DNA of 64,000 bases from the NCBI RefSeq assembly GCF_029767005.1, contig NZ_JARUQR010000001.1:491028-555027 (forward strand), written 5' to 3'. The stretch comes from Thiomicrorhabdus sp. ZW0627. Its GTDB lineage: Bacteria; Pseudomonadota; Gammaproteobacteria; Thiomicrospirales; Thiomicrospiraceae. Position 1 is the stretch's first letter. Every line of letters starts with the position of its first letter. The translations under genes were made by a program, and so were the position numbers. The notes beneath the pieces are model-generated. The model saw only the letters and a program-made list of their open reading frames with translations, was not told where the DNA came from and ran no database searches. This document shows positions 1 to 8,099 of this stretch, piece after piece.

Positions 1-337
1 CATGCCCGGCTGTAAAATAGAGATATTGAGTTTTATCACTGTCGCTGAAATCGGAAACCAACACCACGTCTTTCGGTTCCGGCTTAAGCTTGGCCGCTTG
101 ATTCAGCAATGCTTTCGTCATGCCGATACGACCGACTCCCGGTTCCCCCATGATGAAGATATGGTTCTGATTACGTTTCAGGTGCAGTCCGAAATTCAGC
201 GACTGATAAGCTCTCGGGTGAAAGCGTTTCATGAATTCAATAACGTCGCGGTCTTCGACTTTTATTTTGCTGGGATCAAATTCTTCAGCATTAATGGAGG
301 TATATCGATAGAGTTTTTCAGGAGTGAGTTTTCGCAT
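1..337 (-). CDS. Lon-like ATP-dependent protease, N-terminal part (partial)
   Basis: The 5' end of a leftward gene that runs off the window; the ATG is at 335-337 and about 112 residues are visible. The translation starts MRKLTPEKLYRYTS and continues to NFGLHLKRNQNHIFIMGEPG, then GVGRIGMTKALL. This matches the N-terminus of the standalone Lon-like proteases (AAA_32/LonB-like family), which begin with a short LxPEKLYR-type segment and carry a P-loop reading GxPGxGR, with Arg where Walker A normally has Lys. The catalytic Ser-Lys protease domain would lie outside the window. The family degrades proteins using ATP in the cytoplasm. It is followed upstream by the amt terminator, so it has its own transcription unit. 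Confidence 0.72.
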   Translation of the reverse strand, partial: MRKLTPEKLYRYTSINAEEFDPSKIKVEDRDVIEFMKRFHPRAYQSLNFGLHLKRNQNHIFIMGEPGVGRIGMTKALLNQAAKLKPEPKDVVLVSDFSDSDKTQYLYFTAGH

Positions 338-390
338 CAAATTCGCCAAATTATTATTTTTATATCAATATCTTAAACATGCAAAGCAAT

Positions 391-424
391 AAAAAAGGGA
401 GTTGCTTCCAACGAAGCAACTCCC
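391..424 (-). terminator. Intrinsic terminator after amt
   Basis: A perfect 12-bp stem (GGGAGTTGCTTC at 397-408 with its complement at 413-424) has a 4-nt loop and, reading leftward, a run of six T (391-396). It lies 57 bases past the amt stop codon. Confidence 0.85.
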
Positions 425-480
425 TTTATCATACCCGACAATGCCCGCTTGCAGAAGCGCGGCATTCCATAATCCGAACG

Positions 481-1698
481 TTAATAATCCTCACGCGGCG
501 GATTCGCATGGATACGGTGAATACTCAAATCCGCTCCATTGTATTCCTGCTCTTCGGTCAAACGCAGGCCGGATACTTTTTTAATGATGCCGTAAATCAC
601 GGTCGCACCGACAACAGCAACAATAATTCCCATCAAGGTACCGATAATCTGAGACTCGATGGCAACACCACCCAGTCCGCCAAGCGCAGCAGTACCGAAG
701 ATACCGGCCGCAATAGCGCCCCAAACACCACACAATCCGTGCAGTGCCCAAACACCCAAAACGTCATCGATCTTAAGATTCTTCTGAGTCCAGGTGAACG
801 CTTTAACAAACAATGCTCCTGCAATCAGACCGATCACCAAGGCACCCAACGGGCTAACCACGTCCGAACCGGCACAGATTGCAACCAAACCTGCCAATGG
901 ACCGTTATGAACGAATCCAGGGTCCTTGTCGCCAATGAACGTCGCAGCAAGGATGCCACCAACCATCGCCATCAAGGAGTTCACCGCAACCAAGCCTTGA
1001 ATGCCTTCGATCGCCTGTGCGGACATCACGTTAAATCCGAACCAGCCAACGGTAAGAATCCATGCACCCAACGCCAGGAAAGGAATGCTTGAAGGCGGAT
1101 GCGTCATTTTGATCTGACCGTCTTTACTGTAACGGCCTTTACGTGCGCCAAGCAACAATACCGCGATCAGTGCGATCCAACCGCCTACACCGTGAACCAC
1201 GATCGAGCCGGCAAAGTCGTGGAATCCTGCGCCGAAATTCTCTTCAAGAAGCGCCTGAATACCGAAGTTTCCGTTCCATGCAATCCCTTCAAAGAAAGGA
1301 TAAACCAGCGCTACGATGAAGAAAGTCGCCGCTAGCTGAGGATAGAATTTCGCGCGCTCGGCAATCCCACCGGAAACAATCGCAGGAATCGCCGCAGCAA
1401 ACGTCATCAAGAAGAAGAACTTAACCAGGTCATAACCCGAACGCTCAGTCATCGCCTGAGTCAAAGCTCCGTCAAGATTAAACCCAAGGAAGACGCCGTA
1501 AGCAACGCCATAACCGATAAAGAAATACGCCACCGTGGAAACACCCAGATCACTCATGATCTTAACCAGGGCATTCACCTGGTTCTTGTGCTGTACGGTA
1601 CCCACTTCCAAAAAGGCAAAACCGGCATGCATAAACAATACTAAAATAGCGCCTAGTAAGATGAACAAAACATCGATGCTTGTCGTCAACTGTTCCAC
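481..1698 (-). CDS. amt: Ammonium transporter, Amt family
   Basis: Ammonium/ammonia channel of the inner membrane (about 405 residues, normal for the family). Hydrophobic helices run throughout. The Amt signature regions are present: HDFAGSIVVHGVGG, which carries the first pore histidine, and VWALHGLCGVWG, which carries the second. A reading frame opens at a TTG (1708-1710), but GGAG sits six bases before a GTG at 1696-1698, so I take the GTG as the start. The C-terminus (SIHRIHANPPREDY) resembles the cytoplasmic tail that GlnK-type proteins regulate. No glnK/PII gene is adjacent. The gene is divergent from the desulfhydrase gene with only about 54 bases between the starts, so promoters must be tightly packed. 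Confidence 0.95.
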   Translation of the reverse strand: MEQLTTSIDVLFILLGAILVLFMHAGFAFLEVGTVQHKNQVNALVKIMSDLGVSTVAYFFIGYGVAYGVFLGFNLDGALTQAMTERSGYDLVKFFFLMTFAAAIPAIVSGGIAERAKFYPQLAATFFIVALVYPFFEGIAWNGNFGIQALLEENFGAGFHDFAGSIVVHGVGGWIALIAVLLLGARKGRYSKDGQIKMTHPPSSIPFLALGAWILTVGWFGFNVMSAQAIEGIQGLVAVNSLMAMVGGILAATFIGDKDPGFVHNGPLAGLVAICAGSDVVSPLGALVIGLIAGALFVKAFTWTQKNLKIDDVLGVWALHGLCGVWGAIAAGIFGTAALGGLGGVAIESQIIGTLMGIIVAVVGATVIYGIIKKVSGLRLTEEQEYNGADLSIHRIHANPPREDY

Positions 1699-1752
1699 TG
1701 TCTTCTCCAAAAAATCTTATAATTATTTTTTCAGGCGGAATTCTAACAAAAT

Positions 1753-2664
1753 ATGCAGACGCGTTTTTCGAAAAATCCCACTCCTTTACAACCTATTAGC
1801 GATCCCTTATTCGAAAAAAAACGCATTCAGGTGTGGATTAAACGCGAAGATTTGAACCATCCCGATATCCAGGGAAACAAATGGCATAAACTCAGACACA
1901 ACTTAGCCGCAGCCCTTGAAAAGGGCCAAACTGAATTGCTTACGTTCGGTGGCGCCTACTCCAATCACATCGCAGCCACCGCCTTTGCCGCCAAGGAATA
2001 CGGATTGAAGAGTATTGGCCTGATCCGCGGTGACGAACTGGCCGATAATCCGCAGCGTTGGAGCCATACACTGAAGCTTGCCTCTGAAAACGGTATGCAA
2101 CTGATTTTTCTCAACCGTCAAGAGTACCGTAAAAGAAACGACGCCTCGTTTCTGCAAACGCTTCAAGAACGCTATCCAAATGCTTTCATTCTCCCTGAAG
2201 GCGGCAGCAATGCCTTGGCAGTGCTAGGTTTTGAGAGTCTGATGCAGAATCTGCAAGAGCAATGCCCGCAATGGACGCACCTTTACACCGCCGTCGGTAC
2301 CGGCGGAACCCTGGCAGGCCTGGTCAAATATGCGTCCCCTTATTCCGGACGGAAGATACTCGGTGTCGCAACACTTAAAGAAGCCGACTACCTTTTGCCG
2401 CAAATCAGTCAATGGATCGGCAAAACTGAAGTCGTCGACTGGGAACTGCTCACCCAATACCATGACGGCGGCTACGGTAAACTTTCGGAAAATCTTCGTC
2501 TTTTCAAATCCCGCTTTGAAACCGATTACGACGTACCGCTCGATCCTGTATACACCGTCAAAGCTTTCCATGCGTTTTACCAACAACTGCAACAAGGGGA
2601 AATTCCGCCAGGCTCCAACGTCGTGCTATTGCATACAGGCGGCCTTCAAGGCAATTCCGTTTAA
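1753..2664 (+). CDS. PLP-dependent ACC deaminase/D-cysteine desulfhydrase family enzyme
   Basis: A fold-type II PLP enzyme of 303 residues. The motif REDLNHPDIQGNKWHKLRHNL near residue 35 holds the PLP lysine in the GNKxxKL context, and GTGGTLAGL near residue 185 is the phosphate-binding loop. Members either release sulfide, pyruvate and ammonia from D-cysteine or open the ring of aminocyclopropane carboxylate; in a sulfur bacterium without plant association D-cysteine desulfhydrase is the better guess, but the substrate cannot be settled from sequence. SD support is weak (GGCGGA about 12 bases upstream). One CAGGCCTG octamer lies inside the gene at 2325-2332. Confidence 0.83.
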   Translation: MQTRFSKNPTPLQPISDPLFEKKRIQVWIKREDLNHPDIQGNKWHKLRHNLAAALEKGQTELLTFGGAYSNHIAATAFAAKEYGLKSIGLIRGDELADNPQRWSHTLKLASENGMQLIFLNRQEYRKRNDASFLQTLQERYPNAFILPEGGSNALAVLGFESLMQNLQEQCPQWTHLYTAVGTGGTLAGLVKYASPYSGRKILGVATLKEADYLLPQISQWIGKTEVVDWELLTQYHDGGYGKLSENLRLFKSRFETDYDVPLDPVYTVKAFHAFYQQLQQGEIPPGSNVVLLHTGGLQGNSV

Positions 2665-2749
2665 GCAGCATCCGTCTTTCCTCAAAAAACCTCCAAAACT
2701 TTCGGTTTCCTCAACCAAAATCGCTTTCAATTAAGCCACTCAATTCGAG

Positions 2750-2780
2750 TTGCAAACTCATCATTTTATTTTGGTATGAT
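2750..2780 (+). promoter_or_regulatory. Candidate sigma-70 promoter for the SQR-like gene
   Basis: TTGCAA at 2750-2755 and an extended -10, TGG-TATGAT, at 2772-2780, with a 19-base spacer. The extended -10 compensates for the long spacer. It would give a leader of about 90 bases before the ATG at 2880. Confidence 0.4.
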
Positions 2781-2879
2781 GCATAAAGAATTTAAAAACG
2801 TTTTCGGATTAATCCTTTCTATAATGGATTTAACTTTTAAATTAAACACATCAAAACTGAGAGTTGAGAGCCGTCGAAT

Positions 2880-4004
2880 ATGAACATTACCATTCTAGGC
2901 AGCGGATTTGCCGCTCTGACAGCGATTAAACACGCCCGTAAACATGCACCGAACGCAATCATTACCGTAATTGCCCCCAGTGAAGAGTTCATCTACCTGC
3001 CAAGCTTGATCTGGATTCCATCCGGTCTTCGCAAAGCCAGCGACCTGCGAATCAACCTCCACAACTTCTTCAACCGGACAAAAGTCGTGTTCATAGAAGC
3101 CCGAGTCGAAAACGTCATCAATGGCGGCCGTACCGTCGTCACCGATCAAGGTGAGGTCGAAAACGACGGTCTGATCATCGCCACCGGAGGGCGCTTCATT
3201 AAAAAGCTTACGGGAATCGAGCATGCCATCACGCCTTGCGAAGGGATTCCTGCTGCGGAGAAAATCAAACAACGTCTGGACGGCATGTTCAACGGCACCA
3301 TCGCCATCGGCTTCGGCGGCAACCCCAAAGAGCCGTCAGCAATGCGCGGCGGTCCGATGTTCGAATTCCTCTTCGGTATCGACAACCTGCTCCGCGAGCA
3401 AGGACGTCGCCATAATTTCAAACTGGTGTTTTTCAACCCGGCACCGGAACCCGGAAAGCGACTTGGACCGAAGGTACCGGAACATCTGGTGAAGATGATG
3501 GAAAAACGCGGTATCGAAACCCATCTGGGTCACAAAATGGTCGGTTTCGAGAAGAATCTGGTGAAGACCGAAGACGGCGAATTCCATGCCGATCTGATCC
3601 TGTTTATGCCGGGAATGACCGGGCCGGCCTGGTTGCCGGACAGCGATCTGCCTAAATCCGAAGGCGGCATGATCCGTGCCGATCTGCAGGCCAAGGTAGA
3701 AGGTTACGACAATGTCTACGTCGCCGGTGATGCGGGCAGTTTTCCCGGTCCGGACTGGCAGGCGAAACAGGCCCACGCCGCAGACATACAAGCCAAAGTG
3801 GCAGCCGGCAACCTGATCAAGTCACTCAAAGGGCAAAGCGACTTCGAAGACATCAAACACGAACTGATCTGTATCGTCGACACGTTGAAACACGGCATTC
3901 TGATCAAGCGTACGGAAAAAGGCACCACCCTACTTCCGCCGTGTCGTTTGATGCACTACGCCAAACGTTTTTTCGAATGGCTCTATCTAAGCCAATACAA
4001 GTAA
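2880..4004 (+). CDS. Sulfide:quinone oxidoreductase-like FAD flavoprotein
   Basis: A 374-residue flavoprotein with an N-terminal FAD-binding dinucleotide fold (GSGFAALTA, residues 7-15), the ATGG loop near 101-104 and the second FAD motif NVYVAGDAGSFPG near 278-290. The PSLIWIPSG stretch and overall length are typical of sulfide:quinone oxidoreductases, which oxidise sulfide to polysulfide at the membrane and reduce quinone. Only three cysteines are present: 120, 331 and 355. There is no cysteine near residue 160, where the best-known SQRs have one of the catalytic pair. C120 and C331 could form the redox pair as in some other SQR types. The C-terminus is amphipathic (FFEWLYLSQYK), suited to membrane docking. 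It stands alone with its own promoter region. Confidence 0.78.
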   Translation: MNITILGSGFAALTAIKHARKHAPNAIITVIAPSEEFIYLPSLIWIPSGLRKASDLRINLHNFFNRTKVVFIEARVENVINGGRTVVTDQGEVENDGLIIATGGRFIKKLTGIEHAITPCEGIPAAEKIKQRLDGMFNGTIAIGFGGNPKEPSAMRGGPMFEFLFGIDNLLREQGRRHNFKLVFFNPAPEPGKRLGPKVPEHLVKMMEKRGIETHLGHKMVGFEKNLVKTEDGEFHADLILFMPGMTGPAWLPDSDLPKSEGGMIRADLQAKVEGYDNVYVAGDAGSFPGPDWQAKQAHAADIQAKVAAGNLIKSLKGQSDFEDIKHELICIVDTLKHGILIKRTEKGTTLLPPCRLMHYAKRFFEWLYLSQYK

Positions 4005-4016
4005 CCGTTTCTTCAG

Positions 4017-4033
4017 GCCCTCGTTAAGAGGGC
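4017..4033 (+). terminator. Short hairpin after the SQR-like gene
   Basis: GCCCTC and GAGGGC form a 6-bp stem with a 5-base loop 12 bases after the stop. There is no good T-run, so termination here is only possible. Confidence 0.35.
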
Positions 4034-4130
4034 TTGGTCGCATCGGCATACGAAAAACGATCATAATATTTGCCCTCGCCTACATAAACGCTATACTCTT
4101 ACCTATTCAGTTATCAAAACAGTGAGAACG

Positions 4131-4580
4131 ATGACGATTTCAAAACGTTTCCTGACACTGCTGTTCAGCACACTTCTCCTCGCCTACAGCCAAACTGTAT
4201 TCAGTACTGAGGAACAGGCCGTCTCTATCGATGAGCTGAACGGTCAGGCGCTGCATGAAAAATTAGTCGAAACCGCTTTGAAATACGACTTCTATAATAA
4301 ACGCTGCCGCGGTATTTCCGTTTCAGGCGAAAGTTATCAAGTCGAACGTATGTTTCTGAAAAAATACGGTTTGACCATCAACAACTTCATCAAACAATAC
4401 ATCGACCGAGACACCCGCGGCTATAAGGAAAAACTCAAAAAAGACATCTACCTTCAACTGTCTCAAATGGGTGGCTGTGAAAAAGCCAAAGAAAAAGGTT
4501 TGTTGAAGGCGTTTCAAGAAAACCTGCAATCACTCTTCGACAAGGCTGAAACCTCACAGTGGTTTCCGATCGAACCTTAA
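4131..4580 (+). CDS. Small exported protein of unknown function
   Basis: About 149 residues. I chose the ATG at 4131 over an upstream in-frame GTG (4122) because it gives a compact Sec signal peptide (MTISKRF, then a hydrophobic LLFSTLLLAYS core and a small-residue cleavage region near TVFS). The mature part is charged and helical, with two cysteines (in RCRGISV and GGCEKAKE) that could form a disulfide in the periplasm. I do not recognise the family. The stop lies 44 bases before greB. Confidence 0.6.
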   Translation: MTISKRFLTLLFSTLLLAYSQTVFSTEEQAVSIDELNGQALHEKLVETALKYDFYNKRCRGISVSGESYQVERMFLKKYGLTINNFIKQYIDRDTRGYKEKLKKDIYLQLSQMGGCEKAKEKGLLKAFQENLQSLFDKAETSQWFPIEP

Positions 4581-4624
4581 ACAACCGCTTCCGTCATCAT
4601 TTTTTCATTGGTATTTTTCAAAAT

Positions 4625-5128
4625 ATGAGCAACACCCCGTCAAGAGCCAACCTCATCACCCGTGAAGGGCGCGTCGCCCTGGAAAAAGAACTGGATCACT
4701 TATGGCGAGTCGAACGTCGCCAAGTCACACAGGCCGTCACCGAAGCCGCCGCCCATGGCGACCGTTCGGAAAACGCCGAATACAAAGAAGGCAAACGTCG
4801 TTTGCGGGAAATCGACCGTCGAATCCGTTTCCTGCGCAAACGTCTGGATGTGGTTCATGTGGTTGAGTATTCACCCGTACAGGACGGCAAAGTGTTTTTC
4901 GGCGCTTGGGTGGAACTGGAAAACGACGATGGCCAGATCGCTCGATATCGCATTGTCGGCGCCGACGAATTCGATCCGAAAAAGAACGCCATCAGCGTCA
5001 ATTCACCAATGGCACGCGCACTTATCGGAAAAGTCGTGGACGACGAAGTGGTCGTTCATACGCCGGAAGGAAAAAAGAACTGGTACGTCAATGCCATTCA
5101 ATATCAACCATTTAACGAAAACAGTTAA
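4625..5128 (+). CDS. greB: Transcription elongation factor GreB
   Basis: GreB stimulates RNA cleavage by backtracked RNA polymerase. The open frame extends upstream of 4625, but the family start is the ATG at MSNTPSRANLITREG, giving 167 residues (E. coli GreB 158). The N-terminal coiled coil carries the acidic tip GDRSENAEY, and the arm ends REIDRRIRFLRKRLD, which matches GreB rather than GreA. The C-terminal FKBP-like domain ends NAIQYQP. It follows the small exported-protein gene closely and converges with the esterase gene. Confidence 0.95.
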   Translation: MSNTPSRANLITREGRVALEKELDHLWRVERRQVTQAVTEAAAHGDRSENAEYKEGKRRLREIDRRIRFLRKRLDVVHVVEYSPVQDGKVFFGAWVELENDDGQIARYRIVGADEFDPKKNAISVNSPMARALIGKVVDDEVVVHTPEGKKNWYVNAIQYQPFNENS

Positions 5129-5148
5129 ATTTTAATTCAAACATTTTC

Positions 5149-5162
5149 AACAGGCCTGTTCA
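5149..5162. repeat. CAGGCCTG-type element between convergent greB and tesA
   Basis: AACAGGCCTGTTCA, the fullest form of the repeated palindrome seen throughout the window. Its TTCA together with TGAA downstream (5168-5171) can extend into a small hairpin, GTTCA/TGAAC. It lies in the 44-base gap between two convergent genes. Confidence 0.75.
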
Positions 5163-5172
5163 GTTTAATGAA

Positions 5173-5778
5173 CTAGAGTGCCCCTGCTTCTTTCAACTTT
5201 TTGAAGATCGCTTCGGCAAGGGCTTGGTATCCCGCTTCGTTGAAATGCACGTAATCCGATTTCATGGTCAACCGACCGACCAGATCGGCCACGGTGTCTT
5301 CCTCCAGTGGCACCTCGTATTCGTCGGACAAGCTTGCGTACCAATCGGCGGTACTTGGAAACACACCTTTCTCCGGCACTCCAACCAACAGAACCGGCAC
5401 CCCTTTAATCTGCGCCATTCGTATCATCATTCCCAAATTGGATTCCACCGCATCGGGCGGCACATTTCTTAAAACGTCGTTACCGCCTTCCAGCAAAATA
5501 AGCAGATCCGGTTGATGCTGTTCCAAAAGTTTCGGCAGACGTTTCAACCCCTGTGCCGTGGTCTCCCCCGAAAGCCCGGCGTTGATTACCTTGCGACCAC
5601 TCAATCGTGCCAATACCGCGGGGTAACTTTGAGACGGATCCACGCCGACCCCTTCGGTCAGGCTGTCTCCAAACGCCAGTATCTTGGCATCACTTGCCAA
5701 TGGCGGCAGCTTCGGATCACTGCACCCGACAAGACTCAGAAACGATGCCAACACCAGGCTCAAAAACCAACGCTTCAT
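5173..5778 (-). CDS. tesA: SGNH-type arylesterase/lysophospholipase (TesA-like) lipoprotein
   Basis: About 201 residues from the ATG at 5776-5778; a TTG three codons upstream also opens the frame. The N-terminus is a lipoprotein signal (LSLVGC lipobox), so the enzyme is probably anchored in a membrane facing the periplasm, whereas E. coli TesA is soluble. All four SGNH blocks are present: FGDSLT with the nucleophilic Ser, NAGLSGET, GGNDVLRN, and the SDYVHFN block holding Asp and His. The family hydrolyses acyl esters and thioesters; the substrate is not predictable. E. coli tesA neighbours an ABC transporter operon, and here an unrelated-looking ABC operon lies 1.5 kb away. Confidence 0.88.
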   Translation of the reverse strand: MKRWFLSLVLASFLSLVGCSDPKLPPLASDAKILAFGDSLTEGVGVDPSQSYPAVLARLSGRKVINAGLSGETTAQGLKRLPKLLEQHQPDLLILLEGGNDVLRNVPPDAVESNLGMMIRMAQIKGVPVLLVGVPEKGVFPSTADWYASLSDEYEVPLEEDTVADLVGRLTMKSDYVHFNEAGYQALAEAIFKKLKEAGAL

Positions 5779-5945
5779 ACCGCTCAAATAACCTTATTTT
5801 TTATCAAGAATTTCCAGATTCGGCCGATAACCGACTGACACGATAAAACATATAAAAACACAGCCCAAGGGAAAACCCAAATTCCGGAATGCAATAAAAA
5901 TAAAACCGCTCCGGAAGACACGACAATAATAAATGGGACTGTAGT

Positions 5946-7172
5946 ATGAAAATCCTAGACCAGAACGTTCAGCTTTCCGCTCAGCATTACGCCCGAAGCG
6001 AAAGCCGAGTACAAAACATACACGACATCTTCGTGGACGGTATGCTCAAAAGCCGCACCACCGAAACCGCATCAAGTGAAAGCGAATCGCTTGAATTGAT
6101 CGATCAGCGTGAAAAGCGGATGTCGTCCACCGATCATCACAACCGTAAAACCGGCGTGATAGAAAACCAGCAGTTTGCGGCCATGCGACACCGACAGACT
6201 CTGCAAGCGGAAAAGTTAACACAGCACTTCGGCCCGCTTCCTGAACAAGCAACAGCTGCTCAGAGCCAAAAAGCCGATAATAAACCGGCTTTACCGCCAA
6301 ATTTGATCCGAATGATTGAAGCGATTGAGGCGCTGATGGAAAAGATGACCGGCAAACCCTATCATCTTAAGGTCTATGGCTACGAGCCAAGAGATACGAC
6401 CTCAGCCGAAACCACCAAACAAACACCCGATAAAGGGCTACAAAACCCGGTTTTCAGACTGCCTGACATTGGTGGTTTCCAACGCCCCGTCGGTCAGGCA
6501 TCGCAACACGGTGAACGCTGGCGGCTTTACAGCTCCCATTTTGAGCAGGAACAGACCGATTTCCGTGCCCAGGGTAACGTCACCACGACCGACGGCAAAC
6601 AGATCGCTTTCGATCTCAATATGCAGATGAGCCGTACCTTTTCTGCACAGGTCAGTTCCGAACGCGAGAAAGGATTTGTTCTCAAAGACCCGCTAACGGT
6701 CAACTTCGGTGGAACACCCGCCACCCTGACAGTGGAGAAGGTTCAGTTCGACATCGACTCCGACGGACAAGAGGATTCAATCTCTTTCGTTCAACCCGGT
6801 TCCGGCTTTCTGACGCTTGATAAGAACGGGGACGGAACGGTTAATGACGGTTCCGAACTGTTCGGTACCCAAAGCGGGAACGGCTTCGCCGATCTGAGCG
6901 CTTACGACGAAGACGGCAACGGCTGGATTGACGAAAACGACAGCGTCTTTGCAAAACTGCAAATCTGGCATAAAGACGCCAACGGTCTCGACCAATTACA
7001 AGGGTTGCTGGAACTCAACATCGGCGCTATCTCATTACAGAATGTCGATACACCGTTCAGCTACAAAGATGACACCAACCGGATGCAAGGTCAGGCTGTC
7101 AGCAGCGGGCTCTTCCTATACGAAGACGGCAGCGGTGCCGGCAGTGTTCAGCAGATTGATCTGGCCGTCTGA
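5946..7172 (+). CDS. EF-hand calcium-binding protein of unknown function
   Basis: A 408-residue protein with no signal peptide or membrane helix. Its C-terminal third has tandem calcium-binding loops: DIDSDGQED near 273, DKNGDGTVNDGSE near 298 and DEDGNGWIDEND near 325, followed by a beta-rich tail (GLFLYEDGSG). The region LTLDKNGDGTVNDGSELFG recurs in many proteobacterial calcium-binding proteins of unknown function. The N-terminal half is polar and rich in Gln, Thr and Glu. No RTX nonapeptide repeats are present, so Type I secretion is not indicated by motif. It is monocistronic and ends in a strong hairpin. Confidence 0.75.
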   Translation: MKILDQNVQLSAQHYARSESRVQNIHDIFVDGMLKSRTTETASSESESLELIDQREKRMSSTDHHNRKTGVIENQQFAAMRHRQTLQAEKLTQHFGPLPEQATAAQSQKADNKPALPPNLIRMIEAIEALMEKMTGKPYHLKVYGYEPRDTTSAETTKQTPDKGLQNPVFRLPDIGGFQRPVGQASQHGERWRLYSSHFEQEQTDFRAQGNVTTTDGKQIAFDLNMQMSRTFSAQVSSEREKGFVLKDPLTVNFGGTPATLTVEKVQFDIDSDGQEDSISFVQPGSGFLTLDKNGDGTVNDGSELFGTQSGNGFADLSAYDEDGNGWIDENDSVFAKLQIWHKDANGLDQLQGLLELNIGAISLQNVDTPFSYKDDTNRMQGQAVSSGLFLYEDGSGAGSVQQIDLAV

Positions 7173-7193
7173 TTCTTTCCTAGGTTAAAAACT

Positions 7194-7239
7194 CAGCAGG
7201 CCTGTCCAAAACTGCAAACCGGACAGGCCTGTTGATTTT
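7194..7239 (+). terminator. Terminator made of two inverted CAGGCCTG elements
   Basis: CAGCAGGCCTGTCC (7194-7207) pairs with GGACAGGCCTGTTG (7221-7234) over 14 positions with one mismatch, leaving a 13-base loop and followed by ATTTT. It sits 21 bases after the EF-hand gene. Each arm carries an exact octamer (7197 and 7224). Confidence 0.8.
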
Positions 7240-7331
7240 CACTTTAAAGGCCCAAATTAAACTCAATTTCCCTGAACTCGATAATGGAACTCCTCGCACA
7301 TACTGATATACTTGGTAGCGGAGGGTGTTTC

Positions 7332-8093
7332 ATGAGCAAATCACAGCAGAATCCGTCGGACAAAAAGGTCACGCATGAAGCCTTGCCCGAGAACGTGGTG
7401 TTTCACGTTCACGGTGTCACCAAGACCTATCAGATGGGTGAAGTCCAGGTTCACGCCTTGCGCGGGATCGATCTCGATCTTTATCGGGGTGAACTCACCG
7501 TATTGCTTGGTGCCTCCGGAAGCGGAAAATCGACCCTTCTCAACATACTCGGAGGATTGGACTTACCAACCGACGGCCATGTCATCTACGCCGACCATGA
7601 CCTGACACGCGCCAGTGAAGATGCTCTCACCGAGTACCGTCGCTATCATGTCGGCTTCGTTTTCCAATTCTACAACCTGATTCCAAGTCTGACCGCACGT
7701 GAAAACGTCGCCGTCGTCACCGAAATCGCCCAATCGCCGATGACGCCTGAAGAAGCGCTTAAACTGGTCGGCCTCGGCGAGCGTCTGGATCACTTCCCTG
7801 CACAACTTTCAGGGGGTGAACAACAGCGCGTCGCCATCGCCCGCGCCATCGCAAAGAATCCCGACGTGTTGCTGTGCGACGAACCGACGGGGGCGCTCGA
7901 CTCACAGACCGGTATCATGGTGTTGGAAGCCTTGCAGCGCGTTAACCGCGAACTCGGCACCTCCACCGTTATCATCACTCACAACGCCGGCATCGCACAG
8001 ATGGCGAATCGGGTCATTCATCTGGCCGACGGACGCATCACTAACGTCGATATCAACGAAACCCTTCTCGACCCGAAAGAGTTGAGCTGGTAA
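7332..8093 (+). CDS. ABC transporter ATPase, MacB/LolD type
   Basis: ATP-binding subunit of 253 residues from the ATG at 7332, chosen because GGAGGG lies 7 bases upstream; the frame itself opens earlier at 7284. Walker [10 protein letters not shown] near 66, Q-loop FQFYNLIPS, signature [14 protein letters not shown] and Walker [12 protein letters not shown] are intact. It belongs to the family that drives MacB/LolCDE-type mechanotransmission transporters. It is the first gene of an ATPase-permease-adaptor operon with gaps of 6 and 4 bases. Confidence 0.92.
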   Translation: MSKSQQNPSDKKVTHEALPENVVFHVHGVTKTYQMGEVQVHALRGIDLDLYRGELTVLLGASGSGKSTLLNILGGLDLPTDGHVIYADHDLTRASEDALTEYRRYHVGFVFQFYNLIPSLTARENVAVVTEIAQSPMTPEEALKLVGLGERLDHFPAQLSGGEQQRVAIARAIAKNPDVLLCDEPTGALDSQTGIMVLEALQRVNRELGTSTVIITHNAGIAQMANRVIHLADGRITNVDINETLLDPKELSW

Positions 8094-8099
8094 ACCGCC

